Below, piece by piece: positions 18,951 through 28,767 of a DNA stretch of 64,000 nucleotides. The notes beneath the pieces were generated by a model. The model saw only the letters and a list, made by a program, of their open reading frames with translations. It searched no databases and had not been told where the DNA came from. The translations under genes and the position numbers were made by a program. Origin of the DNA: Bacillota bacterium (GTDB lineage Bacteria; Bacillota; Negativicutes; DSM-13327); the NCBI GenBank assembly GCA_017889585.1, contig JAGFZX010000008.1, forward strand, positions 1-64,000, read 5' to 3'. The first letter of the stretch is position 1, and each line of letters starts with the position of its first letter.

Positions 18951-19396
18951 GGGTTATCATTAACAACGAAGAAGTTACGCTACAGGTGTCAGCCGATGAA
19001 TTTTTAGCCGATACTTTAAGAACTTATGGAATGCTCGGTATCAGAAAAGGCTGTGATACAACGTCCTGCGGTCTTTGTACTGTATGGTTAGATGGAAAAC
19101 CGACTCTTTCTTGCAGTATACTCTCGGCAAGAGTGCAGGGTAGAAAGATTACAACGATAGAGGGCGTAGAAAAGGAAGCGGCGGAATTTGCTCATATACT
19201 TGCCGCAGAGGGCGCCGATCAATGCGGCTTTTGCAGTCCGGGCTTTATTATGACGGTGCTGGCGATGAAAAGCGAATTAAAAAACCCTACAGAAGAAGAG
19301 ATCGTGCATTATCTAACAGGTAATTTGTGCAGATGTACAGGTTATGCTGGACAATTGCGAGCTGTCAAAAAATATCTGGGGGGGAGCTTATTATGA
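18941..19396 (+). CDS. xdhC: xanthine dehydrogenase-family iron-sulfur subunit
   Basis: A 151-residue protein with two [2Fe-2S] domains: plant-type CDTTSCGLC...C in the N-terminal half and helical CGFCSPG...CRCTGY in the C-terminal half. These are the standard motifs of the small subunit of Mo hydroxylases (CoxS/XdhC/NdhS). ATGA overlap with the large subunit gene gives translational coupling. Confidence 0.93.
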   Translation: MEIGVIINNEEVTLQVSADEFLADTLRTYGMLGIRKGCDTTSCGLCTVWLDGKPTLSCSILSARVQGRKITTIEGVEKEAAEFAHILAAEGADQCGFCSPGFIMTVLAMKSELKNPTEEEIVHYLTGNLCRCTGYAGQLRAVKKYLGGSLL

Positions 19397-21732
19397 ACAC
19401 TGTCGGTAAAAGCCTTCCCAAGATAGACGCAATAGCAATTGCTACAGGTAAACCTGTTTATACCGATGACTTAGTTATGAATAATGCTTTGGTCGTAAAA
19501 ATACTGCGCAGTCCTCATGCTTTTGCTGAAATAAAAACCATCGATACAATAGAGGCTCAGGAACTTAAGGGTGTAGAATGCATCCTTACCTATCTTGATG
19601 TTCCCAAGGTACGGTTTACAGTAGCTGGACAATCCTATCCCGAGCCATCGCCATACGACCGTTTAATTTTAGATAAGATGGTACGATATGTTGGTGATGC
19701 AGTAGCAATTGTTGCTGCTGTAGATGAACAAACAGCTGTAAAGGCCATGAGTTTGATTAATATCCAATATGAGGTATTTGAGCCTGTTTTGAATTTTGAA
19801 ACAGCACAAGGCCATCGATCGATTGTGCATCCTGAAGATGATATTTATAGTCACTTTGATTTTGGGATGAACAAGGAAATGAATATAGTCACTTCACATA
19901 AAGTTGAAGTAGGAGATGTAGAGCAAGAATTGCAAAATTGTCATGTGGTTGTGGAAGAAACCTATTATACCCAAGCGCAGGCCCAGGCCATGATGGAAAC
20001 CTACCGAGCTTTTAACTACCTTGATCATACAGGAAGGCTAGTGATCGTCAGCTCGACACAGATCCCATTTCATGTGAGGCGAATCTTATCGAGGGCTCTC
20101 CAAATACCTATTAGCAAAATTAGAGTGATAAAACCTAGGATAGGCGGAGGGTTTGGTGGTAAGCAGACTCTGGTTGTAGAAATGTATACAGCCATTGTTA
20201 CGTTGAAAACTGGGAAGCCTGCAAAAATAGTTTATGACAGGAAAGAAACTTTTAGCTGCACTACAAGTCGCCATGCCATGAGACTGAAGGTGAGATTGGG
20301 AGCAGATAAGGAGGGGTTTATTCGAGCTGTGGATATTGAGGGTCTATCAGATACTGGAGCCTATGGAGAACATGGTCCTACTACCTTTGCAGTTGTAGGA
20401 GATAAAACTCTCCCTTTATATAATAAGACAAAAGCTGTTCGGTTTATGGGAAAGGTGGTATATACCAATAAAATGCCTGGGGGAGCACTCCGAGGATATG
20501 GCGCAACACAAGGAACTTTCGCCCTTGAATCAGCGGTAAATAAGCTAGCTGAAAAATTAAATATTGATCCGGCAGAAATTAGATTGAAAAATCTAATTCA
20601 AGAAGGTGAGACTTATTCAATCAATGTCAATACGATATTAAGAAGTTCATCCCTGTACAGATGCATAGAAAAGGGGAGGAAATTAATCAGCTGGGATGAA
20701 AAATACCCTAGCAGGGAACTCGCCAATCACAAAGTAAGGGGAGTTGGCATGGCGGTTACAATGCAGGGATCAGGGATCGCTAACATCGACAATGCATCTG
20801 CAGAAATAAGATTACAGGATGATGGTTATTTTTCACTACTCCTTGGCTCTACAGATATGGGAACTGGCAGTGATACCATCTTGGCGCAGATGGCTGCTGA
20901 AGTTCTAGATATATCAGTAGAAAATATCATAGTGAACGCAGCAGATACAGATGTTTCCCCTTATGATCCAGGGTCTTATGCCTCTAGCACAACCTATGTT
21001 ACGGGGATGGCTGTAGTACGTGCAGCAGAAGAATTGAAGGGAAAAATTCTGCGACAGGGAGCAAAAATCCTTGAAGTTTCACCTGAAGAAGTAGAATTCA
21101 ATGGGAAAGAGATCAGGATGATTGATGGAAATAAGAGCATTAGTCTAAAAAGGCTGGCAGAACTTTCATTTATAGGAGTGGGTAATCTTCCATTAGTCGG
21201 CAATGGTACCTTTGGTAGTCCGATTTCGCCGCCACCATTTATCGCCGGATTTGCAGAAGTGGAAGTTGATAGAGAAACAGGAAAAATAGACTTAATCGAT
21301 TATATAGCTGTAGTGGACTGTGGTACTATCATAAACCCCAACTTGGCAAAAATCCAAGTAGAGGGGGGGATTGTTCAAGGAATAGGTATGGCTATGTATG
21401 AGGATGTTATCTATGACGATAAAGGGCATATGCAGACCAATTCATTTATGCAGTACAAAATTCCTAGCCGTAAAGATATAGGCAGGCTGCAAGTGGCTTT
21501 TGAACCAAGTTTTGAACCAACAGGTCCCTTTGGCGCGAAATCTATAGGCGAGGTTGTGATCAATACACCAGCACCGGCAATTGCCCACGCTGTTTACAAC
21601 GCAGTTGGAGTTCGAGTGACTAAATTGCCAATTACTTCCGAGAAAGTACTTATGGAAATGTTGAATCTAAAAGAAAAATCAATGCAGCTGCTAAATCGCA
21701 AAGAATGGAGAGGTAAGGAATGCAACAAATAA
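19393..21732 (+). CDS. xdhA: xanthine dehydrogenase-family molybdenum-binding subunit
   Basis: Large catalytic subunit of 779 residues with the Ald_Xan_dh_C domains. Seen: the RSPHAFAEI start region, RIGGGFGGKQ (moco contact), GALRGYGATQG, and GPFGAKSIGE near the C-terminus with the catalytic Glu. I start it at ATG 19393 (GGGGGAGC upstream), overlapping the FeS gene by 4 bases; a longer frame from 19327 lies inside that gene. With the downstream purine permease, the operon suggests purine (xanthine/hypoxanthine) hydroxylation, though other N-heterocycles are possible. No dedicated selenium- or moco-maturation gene is adjacent. Confidence 0.92.
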   Translation: MNTVGKSLPKIDAIAIATGKPVYTDDLVMNNALVVKILRSPHAFAEIKTIDTIEAQELKGVECILTYLDVPKVRFTVAGQSYPEPSPYDRLILDKMVRYVGDAVAIVAAVDEQTAVKAMSLINIQYEVFEPVLNFETAQGHRSIVHPEDDIYSHFDFGMNKEMNIVTSHKVEVGDVEQELQNCHVVVEETYYTQAQAQAMMETYRAFNYLDHTGRLVIVSSTQIPFHVRRILSRALQIPISKIRVIKPRIGGGFGGKQTLVVEMYTAIVTLKTGKPAKIVYDRKETFSCTTSRHAMRLKVRLGADKEGFIRAVDIEGLSDTGAYGEHGPTTFAVVGDKTLPLYNKTKAVRFMGKVVYTNKMPGGALRGYGATQGTFALESAVNKLAEKLNIDPAEIRLKNLIQEGETYSINVNTILRSSSLYRCIEKGRKLISWDEKYPSRELANHKVRGVGMAVTMQGSGIANIDNASAEIRLQDDGYFSLLLGSTDMGTGSDTILAQMAAEVLDISVENIIVNAADTDVSPYDPGSYASSTTYVTGMAVVRAAEELKGKILRQGAKILEVSPEEVEFNGKEIRMIDGNKSISLKRLAELSFIGVGNLPLVGNGTFGSPISPPPFIAGFAEVEVDRETGKIDLIDYIAVVDCGTIINPNLAKIQVEGGIVQGIGMAMYEDVIYDDKGHMQTNSFMQYKIPSRKDIGRLQVAFEPSFEPTGPFGAKSIGEVVINTPAPAIAHAVYNAVGVRVTKLPITSEKVLMEMLNLKEKSMQLLNRKEWRGKECNK

Positions 21733-23057
21733 AAAATATCCATCCAGTGGACGAGATGTTGCCTTTGGGACAATTATTTACCTATGGATTACAGCATGTT
21801 TTGGCTATGTATGCAGGTGCTGTGGCCGTTCCACTTATTCTGGCTAATGCTTTGGGATTAAGTAGTGAACAGCTCATTTACCTGATCAATGCTGACTTAT
21901 TTACAAGTGGTATCGCGACACTCATACAAACATTAGGTGTATGGAAGATGGGGGTGCGCATACCCCTTGTCCAGGGAGTTACCTTTGCAGCGATAACGCC
22001 TATGATTTTAATTGGTAAATCCCATGGATTAACAGGTATTTACGGCTCAATTATTGTCGCTGGACTCGTGACCTTCTTGATTAGCCCTTATTTTAGTCGC
22101 TTTATTCGTTTCTTTCCGCCAGTTGTCAACGGATCTATTATCACTATTATTGGGATATCCCTATTGCCTGTAGCTGTTCGCTGGGCGGGTGGTGGCAATC
22201 CAGTAGCGAAAAATTTTGGTGACCCCCAGTTCATTGGCATTGCATTTATGGTTTTGCTGATTGTCGTATTTTGTTACCGGGTTTTTAAAGGATTTCTCAG
22301 CAATATCGCTGTATTGATGGGATTGATTGCTGGAACTTTGCTAGCAATTCCTATGGGATTGACTGATTTTGCTGGAGTATCTTCAGCTGCCTGGATAGGT
22401 ATTACGACTCCCTTTGCCTTCGGTATGCCTACCTTTGATTTCATATCTATTGTCTCAATGGTATTAGTTATGCTGGTAGTCATGACGGAAACGACAGGCG
22501 ATATTATTGCCGTAGGTGAAATTGTTGAGAAACCCATTACACAAGATGATTTGAAGCAGGGCCTGCGAGCAGACGGCTTTTCCACAATGCTTGGGGGAAT
22601 ATTCAATGCCTTCCCTTATACGGCTTTTGCTCAGAATGTAGGACTTGTTGGTTTAACCCGAGTCAAAAGCCGATATGTTGTTGCAGCAGCAGGCGTTATT
22701 CTGATTATATTGGGTTTGTTTCCCAAGGTGGCTGCCTTAGTTGCAGCAGTACCTGCGGCAGTACTCGGCGGTGCCGGAATTGCTATGTTTGGCATGGTAA
22801 TCGCGAGTGGTATCAAAACATTATCAAAGGTTAGATTTGAGGGTACGCAAAATATAATGGTGGTAGCAATTAGTATTGCTGTTGGTATAATTCCGTTGGC
22901 CGTTCCCGGGTTTTACCAAAAGTTTCCTAGTTGGTCTCAGGTTATATTAAATAGCGGGATAACCGCTGGTAGCATTACAGCGATTATATTGAATGCATTT
23001 CTAAATGGATCAACAGCCACGGCAAATGAACCGCCTACCAGACAGGAATATCTCTAA
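21720..23057 (+). CDS. NCS2-family xanthine/uric acid permease
   Basis: Inner-membrane symporter of 445 residues with about 12-14 TM segments. It shows GLQHVLAMYAGAVAVPLI (NCS2 TM1 with QH motif), PLVQGVTFAAITPMI, VMTETTGDIIAVGEI (TM8 substrate site) and the NCS2 signature QNVGLVGLTRVKSRYV. The ETTGD form is typical of xanthine/urate transporters (UacT/PbuX/PucJ) rather than uracil permeases. The start overlaps the molybdenum subunit gene by 13 bases, tying uptake to oxidation. Confidence 0.9.
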   Translation: MQQIKNIHPVDEMLPLGQLFTYGLQHVLAMYAGAVAVPLILANALGLSSEQLIYLINADLFTSGIATLIQTLGVWKMGVRIPLVQGVTFAAITPMILIGKSHGLTGIYGSIIVAGLVTFLISPYFSRFIRFFPPVVNGSIITIIGISLLPVAVRWAGGGNPVAKNFGDPQFIGIAFMVLLIVVFCYRVFKGFLSNIAVLMGLIAGTLLAIPMGLTDFAGVSSAAWIGITTPFAFGMPTFDFISIVSMVLVMLVVMTETTGDIIAVGEIVEKPITQDDLKQGLRADGFSTMLGGIFNAFPYTAFAQNVGLVGLTRVKSRYVVAAAGVILIILGLFPKVAALVAAVPAAVLGGAGIAMFGMVIASGIKTLSKVRFEGTQNIMVVAISIAVGIIPLAVPGFYQKFPSWSQVILNSGITAGSITAIILNAFLNGSTATANEPPTRQEYL

Positions 23058-23106
23058 TGATAATGAATTTTTTGATTAGTAGGGAATAAAATTTACCAAA
23101 AGGATT

Positions 23107-23158
23107 ATGCGACCGTCACTTTCGAGAGTGTATCAAGGAAAGGTGGTCGATTTTTTTG
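23107..23158 (+). terminator. terminator after the purine operon
   Basis: Imperfect stem gcgacc...ggtcg with inner actttc/gaaagg pairing, followed by seven T. Confidence 0.65.
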
Positions 23159-23252
23159 TCATTTGTAATGTTTCCCATCAAAAGGAGGATTTTGTCAAGA
23201 TAAGCAGAAATATAGCTTATTTGAAATGATTATTGAAAGATGAGTTGATTAG

Positions 23253-24758
23253 ATGCGCTTCTTGCATAAATTCACGATATTACTCAGTATATTGGTGATT
23301 GTTAGTAGTTGTATTCAATTTTTTGTTTTTGAGCGGTTTTTTCTCAATGCTAACGATTCTCTATTATTGGCTATCAATGAGAAAGCTGCTAATAATATTG
23401 GGGGGAGTATTTCAGCGTACTTTAAAAAGACTGAGGATTCATTAAAAACGATTGCATCAGATCCCAAAATTAGGGACAATCAGGAGCTTCTTGATAAAAT
23501 AAATTTAGTTATTCCTGAAGTAAATGCTATTTTCATACTTGATAAACAAGGGATTGTCTCCCTTGGCAGTGGAGTTGAAGGATCTGTAGGTCTTAATTTG
23601 TCACAAAGGGAATATTTTCAGGAAGCCATTAAGGGGAAAACGCACATTAGTGGCGTATACAAGAGTGCTCGAGGGCTTGAAGTTGTTGCAATTGCAACCC
23701 CTATTATTGAAAACGGCACTATTTCAGGTGTAGTTGTTGGGGCAATTTGGCTGCACGAGAGTAATTTGGCGTCCATATTTGGCAATAAATCCTTTGGCCG
23801 TGATGGAAGCATTGCAATTACTGATGGGCAAGGGAATATAGTTTACCATCCCGATCAGAATTGCATCGGCAAGAAGGCTGAGATCGTTAGTCGTTTGCAG
23901 GGATTGACAGGCTCAGTAATCACGAAAAACGATGATTGTCGAGAGCAATATGTTGGATATAGTAAGATACCCGAATTAAACTGGTTCGCTATTGTGATGA
24001 CTCCTACTGCCGAGATAACACAATTTCGTACCATGATGCTTTACCAGATTATCGCTGTATCAATACTGACTATTCTCATAGTTGTTGTGATTAGCATATA
24101 CACAGTGCGCCGTTATATGAAGCCCCTTGATAAATTAGTTGAGGCGTTTAGTTCTATAAAAAAAGGAAAATACAGACAAATTGATTCTTGCGGTTATGCT
24201 ACGGAATTTGATGAAATGATTCAAGTATATAACGACACCATTAGAAAACTGGAAGAAGTCCATGCTACATTACAAGGAGCTGCAGATATTGATGGACTGA
24301 CTGGAGTCTATAATCGCAGGTCTTTTGAAAAAACACTGGAATTACTTAAGGTTGAAGTGCAATCCGGCTCACAGGAAAACTTAGCAATAATGATATTAGA
24401 TATTGATCACTTTAAGCAACTAAATGATACATATGGTCATTTAGCCGGGGATGATGTATTAAAAGAATTTACAACGATAGCAGTTTCGGTTGTAGGCACT
24501 CGGTCAGTATTCCGGTTTGGCGGAGACGAATTCGCGGTTATCTTACGAAAAATTTCTCGCCAAAGGGTTATCTCCTTTGCAGAAGAAATACGTTTACAGT
24601 GCGAACAGGCATTGAGAGGTTGCACAATAAGTATCGGTATTGCAACCTATCCTAAAAATGCTGATTCGATAGATGAAGTATTAAATCTTGCTGATAAGGC
24701 ATTGTATATTAGCAAGGAGACCAAAAATAAAGTAACAGAGTATCAGGTCAGTAGCTAA
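23253..24758 (+). CDS. diguanylate cyclase with Cache sensor
   Basis: Membrane c-di-GMP synthase of 501 residues. TM1 (about 7-27), an extracytoplasmic dCache_1-type sensor (about 35-260), TM2 (about 262-287), a HAMP-like linker, and a GGDEF domain with GGDEF at residues 423-427. The I-site RxxD five residues before GGDEF is absent (RSVF instead), so product inhibition may be weak. The ribosome site is poor (GAAAGATGAG). Single gene between terminators. A c-di-GMP riboswitch lies 10 kb downstream in front of another GGDEF gene. Confidence 0.92.
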   Translation: MRFLHKFTILLSILVIVSSCIQFFVFERFFLNANDSLLLAINEKAANNIGGSISAYFKKTEDSLKTIASDPKIRDNQELLDKINLVIPEVNAIFILDKQGIVSLGSGVEGSVGLNLSQREYFQEAIKGKTHISGVYKSARGLEVVAIATPIIENGTISGVVVGAIWLHESNLASIFGNKSFGRDGSIAITDGQGNIVYHPDQNCIGKKAEIVSRLQGLTGSVITKNDDCREQYVGYSKIPELNWFAIVMTPTAEITQFRTMMLYQIIAVSILTILIVVVISIYTVRRYMKPLDKLVEAFSSIKKGKYRQIDSCGYATEFDEMIQVYNDTIRKLEEVHATLQGAADIDGLTGVYNRRSFEKTLELLKVEVQSGSQENLAIMILDIDHFKQLNDTYGHLAGDDVLKEFTTIAVSVVGTRSVFRFGGDEFAVILRKISRQRVISFAEEIRLQCEQALRGCTISIGIATYPKNADSIDEVLNLADKALYISKETKNKVTEYQVSS

Positions 24759-24801
24759 ACAATGAACTCGTCCAGCTTTAGCTGGACGAGTTTATTGTTT
24801 A
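24759..24801. terminator. bidirectional terminator
   Basis: Near-perfect palindrome with 12-base core arms (actcgtccagct/agctggacgagt) flanked by A-rich and T-rich tracts, between the diguanylate cyclase gene and the convergent RpiR remnant. Confidence 0.85.
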
Positions 24802-25358
24802 GCCCAATCTTTTAAGTTTTGGATAGGAGGCGGACTAAAATTCCCTGGATAACCAACTATTTCCAACGTTCTTGCAGGGAATTTATGATACCTGAATACA
24901 ATAACGATTACTTCTTTTGATAAAGCTCGAATGAACCAGTAATCAGCTAAAGGGGCTGATAAACGTAAACCGATAACAACGACTTTTTCGCTTTTGCCTA
25001 GCAAAGTTATCACATCTGACATGACTTGTGGAGAATACTTTGCAATCAATTCATTAAAGTTCCGATTTTCGGCTTTTATGATATCCATTAAGATATTCGT
25101 TCGACTACAATTATATGTAAGTGGCATTTCTGTATATTTGCTTACCGCTATTTCGTTGCGAATGGTTTGCTGTATGTTTTCTAAAAACTCTGGATATCCT
25201 TTATAACCCCAAAATATGACAAAGGGGATAACGGAAACTTCTGATGTTGCTACTTCAGCACACAATTGTTGGACTCGCATAAAAGCAGTATTGACGAAAG
25301 TACTTATAGCGTAACTTGCTAACCTTCTATAAGTACTTGTGTAACTGTCTTGTTTGGA
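24792..25358 (-). pseudogene. decayed RpiR-family transcriptional regulator
   Basis: The frame keeps an HTH_6-like segment (VQQLCAEVATSEVSV...GYKGYPEFLENIQQ) and part of a SIS domain (LLGKSEKVVVIGLRLSAPLADY). The protein-like frame continues upstream of the first ATG (25280) to 25358 without any start codon, and the protein is about 100 residues shorter than normal RpiR proteins. The expected Arg in the recognition region (V-x-R-F) is Pro. Truncated at both ends; I read it as a pseudogene. Confidence 0.65.
25298..25338. repeat. perfect 12-bp inverted repeat
   Basis: aagtacttatag (25298-25309) and ctataagtactt (25327-25338). It lies in the decayed 5' part of the RpiR remnant and might be an operator left from its promoter region. 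Confidence 0.4.
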
Positions 25359-25510
25359 TTAGATATGCTGTATAAATTGGTGTTTATTTTTTATCGTATC
25401 TATCATTGAAATCAAGAAAATCACCTAGGTTTTTATCACATAAATTACATATTATAACATTAATGTTATGATGTGTAAAGTGAAATGTAGCTATAATTAC
25501 AAAAAAATAA

Positions 25511-25540
25511 TTGACGTAGGATTGATGACACTGATATAAT
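25511..25540 (+). promoter_or_regulatory. promoter of the GltS-type symporter gene
   Basis: TTGACG (25511-25516), 18 bases, TATAAT (25535-25540). It gives a leader of about 175 bases that contains an 8-codon frame (ATG 25570) preceded by GGGGGAA; no known riboswitch core was seen in it. Confidence 0.5.
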
Positions 25541-25723
25541 TTGGTAAATAATGAATCGGGGGAATATTATGGAAATTCATTCGTCAAACCAAGGCTGAAG
25601 GGGTGTGATTTAAAGTTTAACTATCGATAGGATGATTACTTATTAGCAATCAGGATAGGCAGTTATTGGATGGACAAATACTAAAATTTTTATTAAAAGC
25701 AATATATTTATGGGGGGAAAAGT

Positions 25724-27091
25724 ATGGATTATAATGCCTATAGTCTGTTAATAGATTTTGCTTTTGCCAGTGCCTTTATTTTATTTGGGCAATTATTGCG
25801 CGCTAAAGTAAAGTTCTTTCAACGTTTTTTTGTACCTGCTAGCTTAATAGCTGGAATTTTAGGCTTTGTAGTTGGACCGGGAATTTTTAAGATTATCCCT
25901 TTTTCCAGTAAAATAAGCTCATATTCTGGACTTTTGATTATTCTAGTTTTTGTCGCTATGGGTATTCGTGGATTTAATATTTCAACTAAAGGATGGAAAG
26001 AAGATGTTGAGCGTCTAGGTAGTTATACGTGTTTTAGAGAATTCTCATATATGCTGCAATATACACTGCCAATTGTTTTTGGATATTATGTTTTAAGGGA
26101 GTTTTTCCCGGACTTACATCCAGGGTTCGGAATGATCTTTGGGGCTGGCTGGGCAGGGGGACCTGGTACTTCAGCTGCGATAGGATCTACGTTTGCAAAA
26201 TATGGTTTTGCCGATGCAGTTGATTTAGGAATGACTTCAGCTACTTTAGGAATTCTAACGGCTGTTTTTGGTGGTATTATTCTAATAAAATGGGCGACGA
26301 AAAAAGGTATAACTCGATATATTGCTGACTTCGAGAGCCTTCCTCAAGAATTAAGGACTGGCTTAGTGCCAGAAGAAAAACGGGAAGAGATGGGCAAGCA
26401 AACCATTTCGCTTATCAGTTTGGATTCTTTGGCATGGCATTTGGCATTGATACTATTGCCTGCTGGAATAGCACGTTTGGTAAGTGTCTATTGCTCTGAT
26501 ACTCTTCATCTTGAGGTCCCATCATTTTCTATAGCATTCATGCTAGCACTGATATTTTCTTTTTGCCTTAGAGGAGCTGGTGCTAAAAAGTATATTGACA
26601 ATAAAATCATTTCGAGAATTTCTGGTTGCGCAACAGACTATCTAATTTTCTTTGGAATGACATCTATAAAACTTGCAATTGTTATAAAATACGCAGTACC
26701 GCTAGGATTGTTAATGTTATTTGGGTTAGTGTTGGTTGTTGGGTCGTTCCTATATCTAGCACCTAGGATGAATAAGAAAGATTGGTTCGAACGAACAATT
26801 TTTTGTTTTGGATATTTAACAGGGGTATATGCAAATAGCTTTATGTTGACGAGAATTGTTGATCCAGATATGAAATCTAAAACGCTAGAGGATATTGCTT
26901 TGCTTGATTCTGGTTTTACGGTAACCGATATACTGGTCATATCATTAGGACCGATCTTATTATCGAGCGGTAATATTTGGTCATTTTTAACGCCAGCATT
27001 TGCTTATTTAATATTTTTTGCCGTACTTGCAAAAGTGATGAAATGGTGGTGGCCGAACTTACCCCTCAATAGAAAAGATATGATTTTATAA
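25724..27091 (+). CDS. sodium:glutamate symporter-family (GltS-like) transporter
   Basis: Inner-membrane protein of 455 residues with about 11-12 TM segments. The N-terminal FILFGQLLRAKVKFFQRFFVPASLIAG and the GWAGGPGTSAAIG re-entrant loop resemble GltS (PF03616), which co-transports glutamate with Na+. The second inverted-repeat loop (GCATDYLIFFGMTSIKL) is also present. GGGGGAAAAGT precedes the ATG. It is followed by an alanine dehydrogenase-like gene, so both may serve amino-acid uptake and oxidation. Substrate uncertain. Confidence 0.8.
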   Translation: MDYNAYSLLIDFAFASAFILFGQLLRAKVKFFQRFFVPASLIAGILGFVVGPGIFKIIPFSSKISSYSGLLIILVFVAMGIRGFNISTKGWKEDVERLGSYTCFREFSYMLQYTLPIVFGYYVLREFFPDLHPGFGMIFGAGWAGGPGTSAAIGSTFAKYGFADAVDLGMTSATLGILTAVFGGIILIKWATKKGITRYIADFESLPQELRTGLVPEEKREEMGKQTISLISLDSLAWHLALILLPAGIARLVSVYCSDTLHLEVPSFSIAFMLALIFSFCLRGAGAKKYIDNKIISRISGCATDYLIFFGMTSIKLAIVIKYAVPLGLLMLFGLVLVVGSFLYLAPRMNKKDWFERTIFCFGYLTGVYANSFMLTRIVDPDMKSKTLEDIALLDSGFTVTDILVISLGPILLSSGNIWSFLTPAFAYLIFFAVLAKVMKWWWPNLPLNRKDMIL

Positions 27092-27173
27092 AAATGGGAA
27101 TGGGATTATTGGACTACAATTAGAATGCTGATGTGGTTAATAAATATATCTTATTATTAAAGGGAGATAAAAA

Positions 27174-28301
27174 ATGATTGTTGGTGTATTGAAAGAGAAC
27201 AAACAGGGCGAGGCGCGGGTTATTATGACTCCAACGGGCGTCTCGGAATTATGTAATTGTGGACATACTGTCCTGGTACAGAAAGATGCTGGGGTTCTAG
27301 CGGGTTTTTCCAATGATGAATATGTGAGTGCTGGTGCTGAGCTGCGTGAAACAATGGAAGAAATTTATGGGGAAAGTCAGCTGGTTGCTAAGGTAAAAGA
27401 ACTTTTTCCAGAAGAATATGATTTGATCCGTGAAGACCAGATTATGCTTGCTTGTTTTCACCCGGCGGCGAACCGGGAAGAAACTGATGTCATGCTAGAC
27501 AAAAAGCTTATTGGATTCGCGGCTGAAGATACCCATAGATATGGTTCGCCCAATTGTGAGGTAGCTGGAAAATTAGGAGCCATTATGGGCACCGTATGCC
27601 TAACAACCATGTATGGCGGTAGCGGAAAGTTAGTCGGCGGTATGGCCGGTGCGCCGGGGATTAATGCTATCGTTATTGGAGCCGGCATTGTTGGTAAAGG
27701 AGCCACAGAAATCTTAGCTTGCCTGGGTGCTAAAATAACATTAATGGATGTCAATGTGGGTATATTACGTCATTGTGGTGATATTTTCCCGAAAAATGTA
27801 CATACAGCTTTCTCCAATCAAAAAAATATTGCAGATTTGCTACCCACCACTGATCTAGTCATTAATTGCGTGAAATGGCCGAAGCACAGAACAGATCATT
27901 TGATTACTAGAGATATGCTGAAGTTGATGCAAAAAGGTTCTGTAATTGTGGATATCAGCGCTGATGTAGGCGGTGCCATTGAAACATACCGCCCGACAAG
28001 TCATGACGAGCCTACATATATAATTGATGGGATTGTCCATTATGGTGTTGATAATATTCCAGGGGCGGTTCCTCATACCACTTCCATAGCATATGCTGCA
28101 GTGGTGTTGCCTCACTTACTCTCTATTGCAAATAATGGAGTGAAAGAGGCGTGTAGAAGAGATGCGTATTTAAGAAGAAGCCTAGTAACCTATAAAGGAA
28201 TATTGACCCATGCAGAGACTGCTTTAATTCAAAAGAGGGAAAGAATTAGCCCTGAGGATGTCTTAGGTTTATCCGATTGTGATAACCTTGATCGTATATA
28301 A
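27174..28301 (+). CDS. alanine dehydrogenase-family protein
   Basis: A 375-residue NAD-dependent enzyme with an AlaDh_PNT N-domain and Rossmann domain (VIGAGIVGKGATEIL). Residues matching catalytic or substrate positions of Ald are present: Arg in EARVIMTP, Lys in VAKVKE, His in ACFHPAA, Asp in VDISADVGG and Asn in HYGVDNIPGAV. The segment between the two domains (ETVQ...LTP region in typical Ald) is shorter and different (THRYGSPNCEVAG), so it is a divergent subfamily and may use another amino acid. AAAGGGAG precedes the ATG. Confidence 0.83.
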   Translation: MIVGVLKENKQGEARVIMTPTGVSELCNCGHTVLVQKDAGVLAGFSNDEYVSAGAELRETMEEIYGESQLVAKVKELFPEEYDLIREDQIMLACFHPAANREETDVMLDKKLIGFAAEDTHRYGSPNCEVAGKLGAIMGTVCLTTMYGGSGKLVGGMAGAPGINAIVIGAGIVGKGATEILACLGAKITLMDVNVGILRHCGDIFPKNVHTAFSNQKNIADLLPTTDLVINCVKWPKHRTDHLITRDMLKLMQKGSVIVDISADVGGAIETYRPTSHDEPTYIIDGIVHYGVDNIPGAVPHTTSIAYAAVVLPHLLSIANNGVKEACRRDAYLRRSLVTYKGILTHAETALIQKRERISPEDVLGLSDCDNLDRI

Positions 28302-28352
28302 ATAAACTTGTTTACTGTACACGGAAAATAATAATCAATCAACATAGCACTA

Positions 28353-28393
28353 AAGACAGTGGTTTCGATATAAGCTGACCACTGTCTTTTTTA
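28353..28393 (+). terminator. terminator after the alanine dehydrogenase-like gene
   Basis: Stem aaagacagtggt/accactgtcttt followed by T5. Confidence 0.85.
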
Positions 28394-28412
28394 TATAACT
28401 AGAAGCCTTGCC

Positions 28413-28690
28413 ATGACTTTGGCAGCAATTTATGGTGTAAGTGAGAGACAAATTGCAAAATATATAAAGACTAATAAATTTAGTATAGGATGAAGGTGGC
28501 CAAGGGTAGGGCGGTGAGGTACAAATTAATAGTATTAGTATTGGTAAAAAGGAATTTCTTAATAATACCCAGGCTGATGTATCTGAGCGTGAACAAATCT
28601 GTTGTGTTGATAATGCTCCTGATAATATAAATCTTGCAGTTCCTCCTCTGAAATTTCCGAAGCCATCTCTCAAGAACGAGACAAAATTAA
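28413..28690 (+). pseudogene. remnant of a LysM-domain exported protein
   Basis: From 28413 the frame reads MTLAAIYGVSERQIAKY..., which matches a LysM repeat, and stops after 26 codons. A second frame further on (around 28515-28690) gives a start-less low-complexity linker-like sequence (PPLKFPKPSLKNE). No intact gene can be built. Probably a decayed cell-wall protein. Confidence 0.4.
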
Positions 28691-28706
28691 ATAAAGTACA
28701 ACCTTC

Positions 28707-28732
28707 TATGGCGGCTTATGCCGCCATATTTT
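28707..28732 (+). terminator. hairpin after the LysM remnant
   Basis: Perfect stem tatggcggc/gccgccata with a four-base loop and T4. Confidence 0.6.
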
Positions 28733-28767
28733 GTATACACTAAGAAGGAACCATTGATCAAAAAATT

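Noticed and set aside
25570-25596. 8-codon leader ORF before the GltS-type gene
   Set aside because: A ribosome-like GGGGGAA is present, but so short a frame can easily be chance; not listed as a gene.
28350-28673. 107-codon frame on the minus strand
   Set aside because: It covers the terminator of the upstream gene and the LysM remnant in antisense; no ribosome site.
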